Positions 20,850 through 30,999 of a stretch of 38,851 nt of DNA are shown here, in pieces (the first letter of the stretch is position 1; every line of letters starts with the position of its first letter). The stretch covers positions 24,405-63,255 of the forward strand of contig CAAAJI010000052.1 of assembly GCA_900642245.1 (NCBI GenBank), read 5' to 3'. Below the pieces are notes generated by a model. That model had not been told where the DNA came from. It saw only the letters and a program-made list of their open reading frames with translations, and ran no database searches. The stretch is from Fragilaria radians (taxonomy: Eukaryota > Bacillariophyta > Fragilariophyceae > Fragilariales > Fragilariaceae). Both the position numbers and the translations under genes were made by a program.

Positions 20850-21275
20850 TCCCATCAGGTTCTGGATATCTACTTCTTATTTCTTGTATCACACAATATG
20901 GAATGAGAATTCAATTTCCTCTACCAGGGTGCCCAAACTTTAAATGTGTAAACAACAACTCATACATTGCTTTTTACGCTGTGCTTCTTTCTATTGGAGT
21001 GTTATTTTCTTCAAGAATAATATCTCCATTTTCATTCCAACTAAATCGCTCTTCAGTTATTTTAACAACCTCGGGCCCAAATTCTTTCCACTCACAAGGT
21101 TATCCACAACAGATGGCACACACTTCCTCACTACACTCAACCCATTTGTATTTGTCATCTTTACTCATTTCAGGGCTTCTCGATTCAGCAGCTGGACAAA
21201 TAATGCTGCAATTTCATTTGCTGTCGGGAGTTGTTCTGAGGAGGTCAAATACAATCAGATATATCTGATTTGAAA
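20850..21275 (-). pseudogene. Antisense relic with P2X7-like zinc-binding domain signature
   Basis: On the − strand a frame interrupted by three stops reads a Cys motif (VCAICCG-stop-PCEWKEFG, about 21125–21070). It continues with YELLFTHLKFGHPGRGN, ILIPYCVIQEIRSRYPEPDG and Y-x-x-F (about 20975–20850). The pattern GxxG(R/K)GNR-x-x-IP-x-CV-x-x-IR-x-x-(F/Y)P-x-x-DG-x-Y-x-GF is that of the C-terminal 'ballast' domain of P2X7 receptors, which also occurs as a stand-alone domain in many eukaryotes, often near transposases. The stops are TAA, TAA and TGA. It is convergent with the piggyBac relic. Confidence 0.55.
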
Positions 21276-22249
21276 ATTTTCAGAGTCTGAAGGGTTAACC
21301 AAAGAACAATCTAGTTAATGAATAAGTCAATTTGCACAACAACAGTACATATACATGTTTTGTCTGCACAAGCCTTGAACTTTTTTGAAGAGAACCCATT
21401 GCTAAAAACAGATTGCTTCTTGATAATCAAGAAAAATGAGAGTTAATAAAATCGGTTGACTCTTAATTTGCCGTGCTCAACATTATTCGTAATGACAACC
21501 GTCATACAAGATTTTGCAAATACTCCTTACCTAGCATGCCAACTAGCCAACAGAAACTTGGTGGTATGGCAAATGGAATCTCTTGTTGAATAAATTTTTG
21601 TTGTGATAATAAAAATGAGCCTAAAACTCTAAACACTTTCCTTCTTGTGCTCCAAGAGAGTTACTTCAAGTTCTCCAAGTATGTTTGATCCAAAGCATGA
21701 AGTAAGACGACCCAACATATCTCATTTTATTATAAATTCTTCGAGATAATGTAAATTTCAGCAACTGCTAATCATGTTCCTGAAAAAAATAAAGACAAAG
21801 CAATGGTCCAGCAAAAGTTTGCAGTGTCAAGATAAATAGGATTTGATTTGTTAACAGAGCATCTTTTGTCTGTCACCATCCTATGACGCCTTTATTGAAT
21901 TCTCTCAATGCTAGGGCTACAGAGTTTCACTTTTACCATTTCCTTTGATTCCCCCATGTAACAGTTCACTTTTACCATATCCTTCGATTCCCCATTTAAC
22001 AGAATAACTTCTGTTCGTGATCATTTTTTAAATCTCCACCACCACACTGCCAGGTTCCTCTTGTATCTATCTCTGTACAAGCATAAATAACTAGGTGTTG
22101 GCAAAGAGTGCGCCTTTCTAACGGTTGTTAGGTATTCGTCCATTACCGTACGCTGCTTAGCCATACTACAGTACCTTTAAAAAATGTTCGCTCAAAACGA
22201 ACTTCGCTTATTGACAAAAATCACCGATAGTTGTTCAAAATAATTTCGT
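21276..22249. other. Upstream region of the CAP-Gly–LOV gene
   Basis: No gene is recognised. The TAA in frame just before the ATG at 22250 (22241–22243) shows that the coding sequence starts there. A promoter must lie in the last few hundred bases; no defined element was identified. Two similar stretches (CACTTTTACCATTTCCTTTGATTCC near 21930 and again near 21970) form a short imperfect direct repeat. Confidence 0.4.
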
Positions 22250-24595
22250 ATGAGTTTGGTGGATAAAGTGACAGCGTTAGTAAGTGCTATTCATGACAAG
22301 TCAAGTATTGAAAAACGATTTGAAAGAAGTAGATTAAATCTGCGGAAGAAATTAAAGTATGTAAATTACATGGATACACTAAGTTGGGGTAAAGCATCTA
22401 TTTTCAAGTTAGAAGATAAGGTGTCGCTGGCGGACGCAAAGGCAGTTTTTCTGCAAGGGAATGTTGCTTATGTGGGTCGTGTCCATTTTGCAGATGGAAT
22501 TTGGGTGGGAATACAGCTCACAGGACCATCGCTTGGTAAGGGAACAAACGACGGTTCCACATATGGCAAGCGTTATTTTCCGAACGTTGGAAAGAATAAT
22601 GGATATTTGGCTCCCATATGTGAGGTTAACAAACGAATTCCCCTCAAGTCGGGTGATCCGATTCAAGATATTTCGCAGCGGAATCGTCAATCTGCAAGAG
22701 CACAACTTGCCGACCTAAAGTTTATTGAAACTCTTGCCGAAGCGAGAGAAGTTGCTTTGTTAAAACGTAGTGAGGAGAAACATCTAGGTACAATCTATAA
22801 TCGTGAGGAAGCCCTCTTGCGACAGCTTAAAGAACTTAGGCTCGAAGCATTGCGTAAATCCCGAAATGAATATCCGCCATCCCGTGCCATGACACCAAAG
22901 GATCATAAACTTAAATTTGGAGGGAAAAATAGCAAGTTACGGAGATGTGATTTTGAGCTTGTTAGAGGTCTTGAAATGACTCAGCAAATGTTTTGTTTGT
23001 CTGATCCAACATTACCAGATAATCCAATCACCTATGCTAGTCAGTCATTTCTAAATATGACAGGCTATACATTAAATGACATCCTCGGTCGAAACTGCCG
23101 TTTTTTGCAAGGCCCTGAAACTGATCCTCATCATGTCCATCGGATACGAGTTGCCATTGAGGAAGGGACAGATTGCTTGGTTTGTCTGGTCAACTATAAA
23201 GCAGATGGTAGCAAATTCTATAATCGATTCTTCATTGCAGCGCTCTGTGATGAGAAAGGGCGAATTAAAAACTACGTTGGAGTTCAGTGTGAAGTAAGCA
23301 AGTCCATTGCGAAGGATATATGGAGACGAGAATCGGAAATAATTCAATCTAGGGTTCAGATTGCTCGTCAGACTACAACAAGTTTAGGACATAATAACTG
23401 GAAAGAAGGTATGGAGAGTTTTCGAGCAAATAGAAGTGCGGGAGAAGGAACATTGTCGACGTGGGAAAGTGACTTGAGCCTGGAGTCGCTTTCTCCTAAG
23501 CCTCCTAAATCATCATGTGCAGTTCGACCAGTCCTTCTCAAGTCTATAATGAGAGGCAGTATTGACAATCCTCCATCTACACTGATTGAACATGAAAATC
23601 ATAATTCGATGGACATACCAATATTGGACATTACCTGCTTATCTACAAAATCAGAATCGATTCTACAAAATCAGTGGAGGGGTGACAATTCCTTGCACAC
23701 TGTTAAGGCAGGCATTAGAACAAAGAAGAGAAAGAAGAAGCGGAATGAGGTAATTTCTGGAATGAATGAAGATGATCCAAAATTTAGGGTGCAACAGGAA
23801 AATGGTGCTATCAGTCAGTCTACTCATGGCACAAAGAAGAAAAGTGAAAAACAGAAAAGGAAAAAGATTGATAGCCTGCAAGATGATACAATGAATATGG
23901 AAGTACAACAAGGAATTGTCAATGCATCTAGAGAAAAAAATATTCCAAATGCTAAAGAAGTGATGAGCCAGACAGCCAATTCAGAAAATATTTGCACTTT
24001 TGTGACAGATGTAGAGAAAGTAGAAAAGAGGAGTGATAAAGCATTGAAAAAGAAAACCACAAATATGAAAAAAATAATGATCCAGAATAATGATGCTGAA
24101 GATAATTGCATATTGTTGAAGGAGATACCTCAAGAGCAGAAAGTAGAGGTACAAAGAGCAAATGCAAAATTGTTGAGAAAAATAAATATTCCAAATGCTA
24201 AAGAAGGGATGAGCCAGATTGACAATTCAGTAAAAAGTTGCACTCTGATGATGGAGATTTCTCAAGAAGAGAAAGTAGAAGTAAAAAAAGGAAATGAAAA
24301 ATCATCAAGAAAGAAAACAATGACAAATATAAAAGAAATAATGATCCAGAATAATGATGCGGAAGATAATTCCACAGTGTTGAAGGAGATACCTCAAGAA
24401 GAGAAAGTAGAGGTACATCAAGTAAAAGTAAAAACACAAAGAGATATAAATCTTCCAAATACTAAAGAAGGGATGAGCCAGATTGATGAGGCAATACATA
24501 ATTGCACTTTATTGACAGGCAAACTACAAAATACACAAGAAAAAAGTAATCATAGCAACAGCAGTAAGAAGAAGAAAAAAGTAATTGAGAAATAA
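22250..24595 (+). CDS. CAP-Gly–LOV fusion protein, putative blue-light-sensing microtubule-associated protein
   Basis: A single uninterrupted 781-residue frame; an in-frame TAA just upstream fixes the ATG. Domains in order: a helical N-terminus (1–45); CAP-Gly (about 60–126: GNVAYVGRVHFADGIWVGIQ, then GTNDG and YGKRYF, NNGYLAP); a charged coiled coil (about 148–207); a PAS/LOV domain (about 236–352); and a hydrophilic tail (353–781). The LOV domain has the photoactive-Cys motif GRNCRFLQG (Cys283), the flavin-contacting Asn315 and Asn325 (LVNYKADG, FYNR) and Gln346 (GVQ). All are as in phototropin and aureochrome LOV domains. CAP-Gly domains bind EEY/F tails of tubulin and EB proteins. The tail has Lys-rich clusters, possible NLS or tubulin-binding stretches, and 82–88-residue repeats starting at residues 565, 647 and 735. 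Light-regulated microtubule binding is inferred. Confidence 0.9.
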   Translation: MSLVDKVTALVSAIHDKSSIEKRFERSRLNLRKKLKYVNYMDTLSWGKASIFKLEDKVSLADAKAVFLQGNVAYVGRVHFADGIWVGIQLTGPSLGKGTNDGSTYGKRYFPNVGKNNGYLAPICEVNKRIPLKSGDPIQDISQRNRQSARAQLADLKFIETLAEAREVALLKRSEEKHLGTIYNREEALLRQLKELRLEALRKSRNEYPPSRAMTPKDHKLKFGGKNSKLRRCDFELVRGLEMTQQMFCLSDPTLPDNPITYASQSFLNMTGYTLNDILGRNCRFLQGPETDPHHVHRIRVAIEEGTDCLVCLVNYKADGSKFYNRFFIAALCDEKGRIKNYVGVQCEVSKSIAKDIWRRESEIIQSRVQIARQTTTSLGHNNWKEGMESFRANRSAGEGTLSTWESDLSLESLSPKPPKSSCAVRPVLLKSIMRGSIDNPPSTLIEHENHNSMDIPILDITCLSTKSESILQNQWRGDNSLHTVKAGIRTKKRKKKRNEVISGMNEDDPKFRVQQENGAISQSTHGTKKKSEKQKRKKIDSLQDDTMNMEVQQGIVNASREKNIPNAKEVMSQTANSENICTFVTDVEKVEKRSDKALKKKTTNMKKIMIQNNDAEDNCILLKEIPQEQKVEVQRANAKLLRKINIPNAKEGMSQIDNSVKSCTLMMEISQEEKVEVKKGNEKSSRKKTMTNIKEIMIQNNDAEDNSTVLKEIPQEEKVEVHQVKVKTQRDINLPNTKEGMSQIDEAIHNCTLLTGKLQNTQEKSNHSNSSKKKKKVIEK
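23942..24540 (+). repeat. Tandem coding repeats in the CAP-Gly–LOV tail
   Basis: ATTCCAAATGCTAAAGAAG-type unit starts recur at 23942, 24188 and 24452 (spacings 246 and 264 bp, both multiples of three). Units carry IPNAKEGMSQ, IQNNDAEDN and EIPQEEKVEV. The third unit is partial. Confidence 0.85.
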
Positions 24596-24758
24596 TGTAA
24601 GAAAAGACAAGAGTAAAAATGTCAATATCATATGAAGATCAAGTAGATTATTGTAATGTTAAAAATAAAAAATTTGAATGAATGTAAAATGAAATACTAT
24701 TAGTCCCATTGCTAAGATAGTGTTGTCATCAACTCTCGTTATGACAGTCATTGTCTTC

Positions 24759-24778
24759 NNNNNNNNNNNNNNNNNNNN
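24759..24778. other. Assembly gap (20 N)
   Basis: Twenty consecutive Ns. Both sides carry the same gene end, so the gap joins two near-identical contigs and its true size is unknown. Confidence 1.
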
Positions 24779-24779
24779 A

Positions 24780-25766
24780 ATGGAAATACCAATATTGGAC
24801 ATTACCTGCTTGCCTACAAAATCAGAATCGATTCTACAAAATCAGTGGAGGGGTGACAATTCCTTGCACACTGTTAAGGCAGGCATTAGAACAAAGAAGA
24901 GAAAGAAGAAGCAGAATGAGGTAATTTGTGGAATGAATGAGGATGATCCAAAATTTAGGGTGCAACAGGAAAATGGTGCTATCAGTCCGTCTACTCATGG
25001 CACAAAGAAGAAAAGTGAAAAACAGAAAAGGAAAAAGATTGATAGCCTGCAAGATGATACAATGAATATGGAAGTACAACAAGGAATTGTCAAAGCATTA
25101 AGAGAAGAAAAAATTCCAAATGCTAAAGAAGTGCTGAGCCAGACTGCCAATTCAGAAAATATTTGCACTTTTCTGACAGATGTAGAGAAAGTAGAAAAGA
25201 GGAGTGATAAAGCATTGAGAAAGAAAACCGCAAATATGAAAGAAATAATGATCCAGAATAATGATGCTAAAGATAATTGCATATTGTTGAAGGAGATACC
25301 TCAAGAGCAGAAAGTAGAGGTGCAAAGAGCAAATGCAATATTGTTGAAAAAAATAAATATTCCAAATGCTAAAGAAGTGATGAGCCAGATTGACAATTCA
25401 GTAAATAGTTGCACTCTGATGATGGAGATTTCTCAAGAAGAAAAAGTAGAAGTACAAAAAGGAAATGTAAAATCATCAAGAAAGAAGACAATGACAAATA
25501 TAAAAGAAATAATGAATCAGAATAATGATGTGGAAGACAATTCCACAGTGTTGAAGGAGATACCTCAAGAAGAGAAAGTAGAGGTACATCAAGTAAAAGT
25601 AAAAACACAAAGAGATATAAATCTTCCAAATACAAAAGAAGGGATGAGCCAAATTGATGAGGCAATACATAATTGCACTTTATTGACAGGCAAACTACAA
25701 AATACACAAGAAAAAAGTAATCATAGCAACAGCAGTAAGAAGAAGAAAAAAGTAATTGAGAAATAA
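24780..25766 (+). pseudogene. Partial second copy of the CAP-Gly–LOV tail (5' cut by the gap)
   Basis: The sequence is colinear with 23609–24595 at a constant offset of 1171, with no indels in the coding part, and continues similarly through the 3' UTR. It encodes only the tail (from about residue 454), so CAP-Gly and LOV are absent or hidden in the gap. By eye about twenty amino-acid differences are spread over ~329 residues. It is either a second haplotype placed next to the first by the assembler or a real tandem duplicate. As drawn it is not an independent gene. Confidence 0.8.
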
Positions 25767-25929
25767 TGTGAGAAAAGTCAAGAGTAAAAATGTCAATATC
25801 ATATGAAGATCAAGTAGATTATTGTAATGTTAAAAATAAAAAAATTTGAATGAATGTAAAATGAAATAATATTAGTCCCATTGCTAAGATATTGTTGTCA
25901 TCAACTCTTTTTATGAAATTTATTGTCTT

Positions 25930-26716
25930 ACATATCTGTTCAAGTTTTGGTATACAATTTCCAGTGACAGTGATTGCTTGTTTTTCTCATGTGTGACAAG
26001 GAAACTCAATATTTGAAAAATTGAGCAATAAAGTATTTTTCAAAGTAATATCTATAGTATACCTTGAACATTATATTAGGAGGCATATCATGGAATTTAA
26101 GAATTTTTGTATTGATTATTAAATATAAAATTACAATAACACCAACTGCTGTAGTAGAAGTATGCTCTCATCAGGGAGATGATGCATTCAAATGGATGAA
26201 TACAAATAATATTGATATTTTAAATTTTTTTGTAGTCACATTACTTTTCTACAAATTTCACCTTGTTGCAAAATGTCATGAATGTTTTCTTCCTTATAAG
26301 CAAATTCTAGATTAGTTGGTACCTGGTTTCTTTCCTACATGAGAGAGAGAGTACATAAAAATGTCATTACCACATACCACCAAAGTAAGTTAGTACAAAA
26401 TAGGTTTCTACTGTTACCTAATCTCTCAAAGGATTCATTGCTGTGGATTTCATTGTCAATGATTTTTGATTCCATGATGATTGATGAAAATCCTATATTG
26501 TTATTTCTCCAAAGTGATTGTTACTAGTGATTGTGGTGAAGTAGGAGGCGTTAATTACTGTCGATTGCAATACTACTACTACTACTACAACTACTACTAC
26601 TCATGCTACTACTACTACTACTACTACCCTCTCGAACTATGCAACGATAGACATACATACCACCACCATGTCATTGGCTCCAGAAAGATAGAAATGAAAT
26701 CAAGGATACAACCAAT
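25930..26716. other. Intergenic region before the glycosyltransferase-like gene
   Basis: No gene is supported. The small open frames (for example 26064–26315) have no motif. A trinucleotide tract lies at 26571–26626. The promoter of the next gene should be here; no element was recognised. Confidence 0.45.
26571..26626 (+). repeat. (TAC)n microsatellite
   Basis: TAC/CTA trinucleotide repeat with a few interruptions (CAA, CATG), ending about 90 bp upstream of the ATG at 26717. Confidence 0.9.
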
Positions 26717-28750
26717 ATGCAACAGATAACTCCATCTCGTCGTCCTAGATTGTTATCAAAATTAGTATCTTCCATCCATATAAGTAATTGGATAACAACA
26801 ATGATGATGATTCTCATTGTATTCGGTTGTTGTTATGTGATTTTGCATAAATGGATTACCTTGGAACTGAATGAGTATCATCATATCGAAATTAACCAAT
26901 ATGATACCATGATACAACCGGACATGACAACTATGATACATTCTTTGTACGATTCCATCCATACTTCTACTAATACTACTAATATTTCTTCATCGTCCAA
27001 CACGAAATGTATCCTTCAATTTCGAGATGGATCCACCATGTTATGTATGACAAATACGAGTAACACAACAACAATAATAACCAATCGATTCTATACAATA
27101 CTTCAACAATATTTTCCCAATTGCTCCTCACAATACCTTCGGACAATGGATTTATCACACCATGGTCCACAACGTAGATTTCAACGAAAATGTTTCTTTC
27201 TGGAGATGTTACCTGATTATCATTCTTGGATACAAGAAGGTGATGTATATTGGGGATTTCCTCTGACGACAAACAATAATTCTCATCCATTATTGAATCC
27301 TCATTTACAAACATTTTGGATGACACCACCACCCAATAATCATAATACTACAGATGTATCCCATGCGATGGAATCCTTCCTCCCAGTATCAAAATTTTTT
27401 CATCCCATTGTCTATGAAAATACAACTGTCATCATTTTATTGGGAGAACTTAGGGGAGGAGAACATACCTGGGATACATTATATAGGCATGTATTAGATG
27501 TCAATCAAGCTGACCTTATCCTTGTACCGATTGGGAAAATACCCAAGGACAAGAATACGTCCTCTCTATTGTCACGTGCCAAGGTTGTATTACCCATACC
27601 ACATTATCATGATTGGTCCATCGTCATGGATAGTATGGTAGACACCGGAATCGATACGAACAAGAACTATAGGAAGGTATTGACGAAATTATTAGGGAAA
27701 AAATCAATCCTTCTGGGTGGTTCGTCTCTCGGGAAGAATAAATATGGATCTGGTGCCCTTCTATTTGCGGCACGTTGGATTTTACGACAATATATACTCG
27801 ACAATCATTTTTCGTCATTGTACCAACGATTTGTCCTAACCAGGTCGGATCAATATTATCTTTGTGATCATAATCTATCAACATTGTTACCCATATCCGA
27901 CATTTATATCCCACAGGGAGAAGATTATGGTGGTATCTGTGATCGACATCTTGTTTGTTCCTCTCAGGATGTGGCACGAGTGTTGAATGTCCTACCTCCT
28001 CTCGTACGATACCCAGAACAATACTTTCGTTACAATCGGAGTCTACTTGCCAATACAGAATCGTTCCTCAATATACGATTACAAGAAATGAATTTAAGTC
28101 ATAAGGTACAACGATTCCCCCGAACTATGTTCCTTGCTGGAGTCGATGGAGATAACTATACCCTGAAGGCACCTGTGAAGAAACACTTATCCGAGGGAGT
28201 GTATTATAAGTATGAACGTGAATATGTCCGGGCCAAAAATGAATGCTTTGCTATCCTACGACATGAATTACAAACGTATGGGAACCATACTCACCTTCCC
28301 TATAGTAATGGCATGTCACAATTCCGTAATCGTCCCATTGGATTTGCCACTTGGGATGGTACTGTCGTTACTGGATGGGCCTGTGATCATGACAATCCAG
28401 TAGAAAGCATCACAATTCGAATCGTCCTCCAAACGGAGACTATACCAGCAAATGAATGGTCCAACACAGTTCGCAATGACAGTACGATACGCCAATTGTC
28501 ACTCCCTCCCATGGATATTCATCATCATCATTTTCCTAACGACACTATCTATGAAAGATTTGTTGTTGCCGATATGAAATCAGGAGCCTTTGTGCAAAAG
28601 AAATGCAATGGAGGTATCCAACATCGATTCCATGCTTTAATACCAAACAATGTCACAAACATCAATTCATCTATTGCTATACATGTTTATGCACTTGATC
28701 CCATGGACCCTACCATGCAAGTGAAAATTTTGAAAAAAACTATCCATTAA
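26717..28750 (+). CDS. Type II membrane protein, glycosyltransferase-like (DUF7796-like)
   Basis: An intronless 677-residue protein. A short basic N-terminus (SRRPRLLSK) precedes one hydrophobic helix at about 25–43, the layout of a Golgi type II enzyme. The lumenal part has many N-x-S/T sites. A core at about 236–460 contains VIILLGELRGGEHTWDTL, then FVLTRSDQYYLC (372–383) and IYIPQGEDYGGICDRH (396–411), then TESF (447–450). The RSD/RTD plus P-EGEDYGG--DRH signature occurs in plant, algal and bacterial proteins thought to be glycosyltransferases; RSD and DRH are candidate metal or sugar-nucleotide contacts. A C-terminal β-rich domain (about 541–675) carries GWACDHDNP, a motif of bacterial carbohydrate-associated modules. 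The family assignment is from memory of motifs. Substrate unknown. Confidence 0.75.
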   Translation: MQQITPSRRPRLLSKLVSSIHISNWITTMMMILIVFGCCYVILHKWITLELNEYHHIEINQYDTMIQPDMTTMIHSLYDSIHTSTNTTNISSSSNTKCILQFRDGSTMLCMTNTSNTTTIITNRFYTILQQYFPNCSSQYLRTMDLSHHGPQRRFQRKCFFLEMLPDYHSWIQEGDVYWGFPLTTNNNSHPLLNPHLQTFWMTPPPNNHNTTDVSHAMESFLPVSKFFHPIVYENTTVIILLGELRGGEHTWDTLYRHVLDVNQADLILVPIGKIPKDKNTSSLLSRAKVVLPIPHYHDWSIVMDSMVDTGIDTNKNYRKVLTKLLGKKSILLGGSSLGKNKYGSGALLFAARWILRQYILDNHFSSLYQRFVLTRSDQYYLCDHNLSTLLPISDIYIPQGEDYGGICDRHLVCSSQDVARVLNVLPPLVRYPEQYFRYNRSLLANTESFLNIRLQEMNLSHKVQRFPRTMFLAGVDGDNYTLKAPVKKHLSEGVYYKYEREYVRAKNECFAILRHELQTYGNHTHLPYSNGMSQFRNRPIGFATWDGTVVTGWACDHDNPVESITIRIVLQTETIPANEWSNTVRNDSTIRQLSLPPMDIHHHHFPNDTIYERFVVADMKSGAFVQKKCNGGIQHRFHALIPNNVTNINSSIAIHVYALDPMDPTMQVKILKKTIH

Positions 28751-30199
28751 TGGTGAAGTGTTTTTTGGTACTTGGATAATCCTACAACGAATAAAATGGG
28801 TGTTTTACAAACAATCAACAAGATAACATATAAACATGTACTTCCTTATGCCATATTACTGTAATTTAGGACTCTTTGTTGGTTTGGTCTTGTGGCTTTA
28901 ACAAGGGGCCAATTATTGGCAGCTTGGGGATCTACATTTCTCAGGAATGTGGAACAATAGTCATTGTGGGTGATGGAAAGATATTGGATCACCGTGATTC
29001 ATGGATATAAAGTACCGTACAGGGGAAAAAAATGATTTTTGATTTCATAAATACCAAGACTAAATTGACAAAGGCGGGTGTGTGAATCATCAATCATGAA
29101 TAGCGATGATAAAGGTCATTCTTTTTAAGTTTAGTGATTGATAGTAGTGTGATAATTTGCTTGTCAACTTAGAATCTAATATATAAAATTGTTACTTTAG
29201 TGGTACAAGGTTGGATAATCAGTTGTATACTACAACATAACTAAAAATAATATCCTACTCGTCGTTGAGGACACACGTCCTGCCTGTTTCTGATCATATA
29301 GATTCTTCAACATCTTAAGAGCATGTGTCTTACCATCTCCATGTTTGGTCTGAATGCCTTTTAGTAGCTCCATGTATAGATCATATTCAATATCTGCCTA
29401 AGGATAAGCCTGAATGAAATCAACTTGGTGAATGTGCCATCTGTCTGGAATCAATAATACTAGCATTAACTGAACAGAAACCCAATTTACAGCAGGTGAG
29501 TATATGCCAAACTTTTTTTCATCCGTGAGTTGCACCTTCTCCTTGGATGCCTGACAGGTTTTTATATCTCTTTTGCGTTTAATTGACTATACTGCGGGCA
29601 ATATGCCATTTCCCTCGGGCTCTTGTAATCATGGAATCATTTCCTAATGGTTGCTCATTTACTTCTTGAACTGATGCTTCAACACTTTTGTGTCAGGTTG
29701 ATTCATAGCTTGGTCAAAGTATATTGTGTCAACATTAGTCCGGGAAAGGAATGCTATTGGATCACTCATGTCCTCCTGCATTTGATAATCGTCTTCATGC
29801 AACACTTCATGAATATACCACAAGATTGTTGGCTTGTTGCTCTTTACTCTCTTTCATGCGGTTAGTGTCACGACGTTGACGTCCATCCTGGCTGATGTTT
29901 GGATGGTTTATACTGAGAATCAGAGGGGACTCCTAGCATGGCGGGTTGAAGGGCCGTTGGTTTGAAGGCAATTTTGGAGTGCATATCCTGGACATCCAAT
30001 AGTGATCAGACTTGATGCAAGGGCTAACGGTAAAGGGTAGGATCCTTCCTCCAGAACCTTAGCGTGCAATCACTGATTGCGTGCACTTTTTGTTAATCTC
30101 TGATCCTCTTTTCAGCATTGACATTCTGGGAATGGGCATTCACACCTGAAATGCTGATGGTTTGCTTGGACCGTGTAATGGTTTGAACAAAATCATTGT
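28751..30199. other. Gene-free region, 3' flank and unassigned repeat DNA
   Basis: No gene is supported. The part after about 29650 may belong to the leader or gag of the Ty3/gypsy relic that follows, but its frames are heavily broken. No LTR pair was found. Confidence 0.4.
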
Positions 30200-30403
30200 C
30201 TGCACAGCAACCATGATATCTTGGATGTTAGTGCTGAGGAGATAGAATACCAGAAGAAGCTCAAGTAGTTGAAGGACCATGGAGAATTGACTGGAGAAGA
30301 AGTCAACAATCTAGGAGACGAATCCTCTGGCAATGAATCCGCTTGACATACATCCGTGGGATCATAACTTAGTAATAGAAACTGCTACAAATACTATAAT
30401 TCC

Positions 30404-30688
30404 ATGGCAACAATACTTAGCCCTAATAAAAAGTCTAAAATACAGCAACTATCATCAATTACAATAGGATATATAGCCACCATAAATGGTAGTAAAGACG
30501 CAATCCTCTGGAAAAGCATGAGAATCTTGCTTGACTCAGAGTGTACAGCAACCCTGATTAATCAGAGCTTAGTAAAAACACTAAAACCCATGACAGAAAA
30601 GAGAACAAAATGGACTACAAAAGCTGGTAATTTTAGTACTCACAGGAAATGTGATAACCTTTACATTACCAGCATTCCACAAGCATAG
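30404..30688 (+). pseudogene. Ty3/gypsy protease remnant
   Basis: The frame contains ILLDSECTATLINQSLV, matching the LxDTGAxxxxI active site of retroelement aspartic proteases. The catalytic triplet D-T/S-G is altered to D-S-E, which should abolish activity. A later piece in another frame (NLIIGRDL, about 30735) continues the protease end. Confidence 0.7.
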
Positions 30689-30999
30689 ACAGATTACATG
30701 GAACTGCTATGTGGATGAATCCAAAAGAGTCAAATAGTTGTAACTTGATTATTGGCAGAGATTTAATGCATGAAGATTGGATAATGCCTCAAATCCAATG
30801 CAACCAGTTGACAAATCAACAGAGGAATTTGAACAAGAGTTATCGTTTGCTCAAAATCCTTTAACCACAGATGCTGAAAGAATTCAGAATGTAGTGGAAA
30901 TTAAATACTGTCCTGCAAACTTAAACAAGACTGCAACAGAATGCCAATTGTTAAATGCTGATCAGGACTGACTCCTTATTCATCTACACTCTTTACTGT

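Noticed and set aside
23824..24458. Hydrophobic − strand frames opposite the CAP-Gly–LOV tail
   Set aside because: They mirror the Lys-rich tail (AAA/AAG read backwards as TTT/CTT) and are shadows.
24720..25766. ORF running across the N gap as one protein
   Set aside because: The part before the gap is the 3' UTR of the first copy and the reading frame through the Ns has no meaning.
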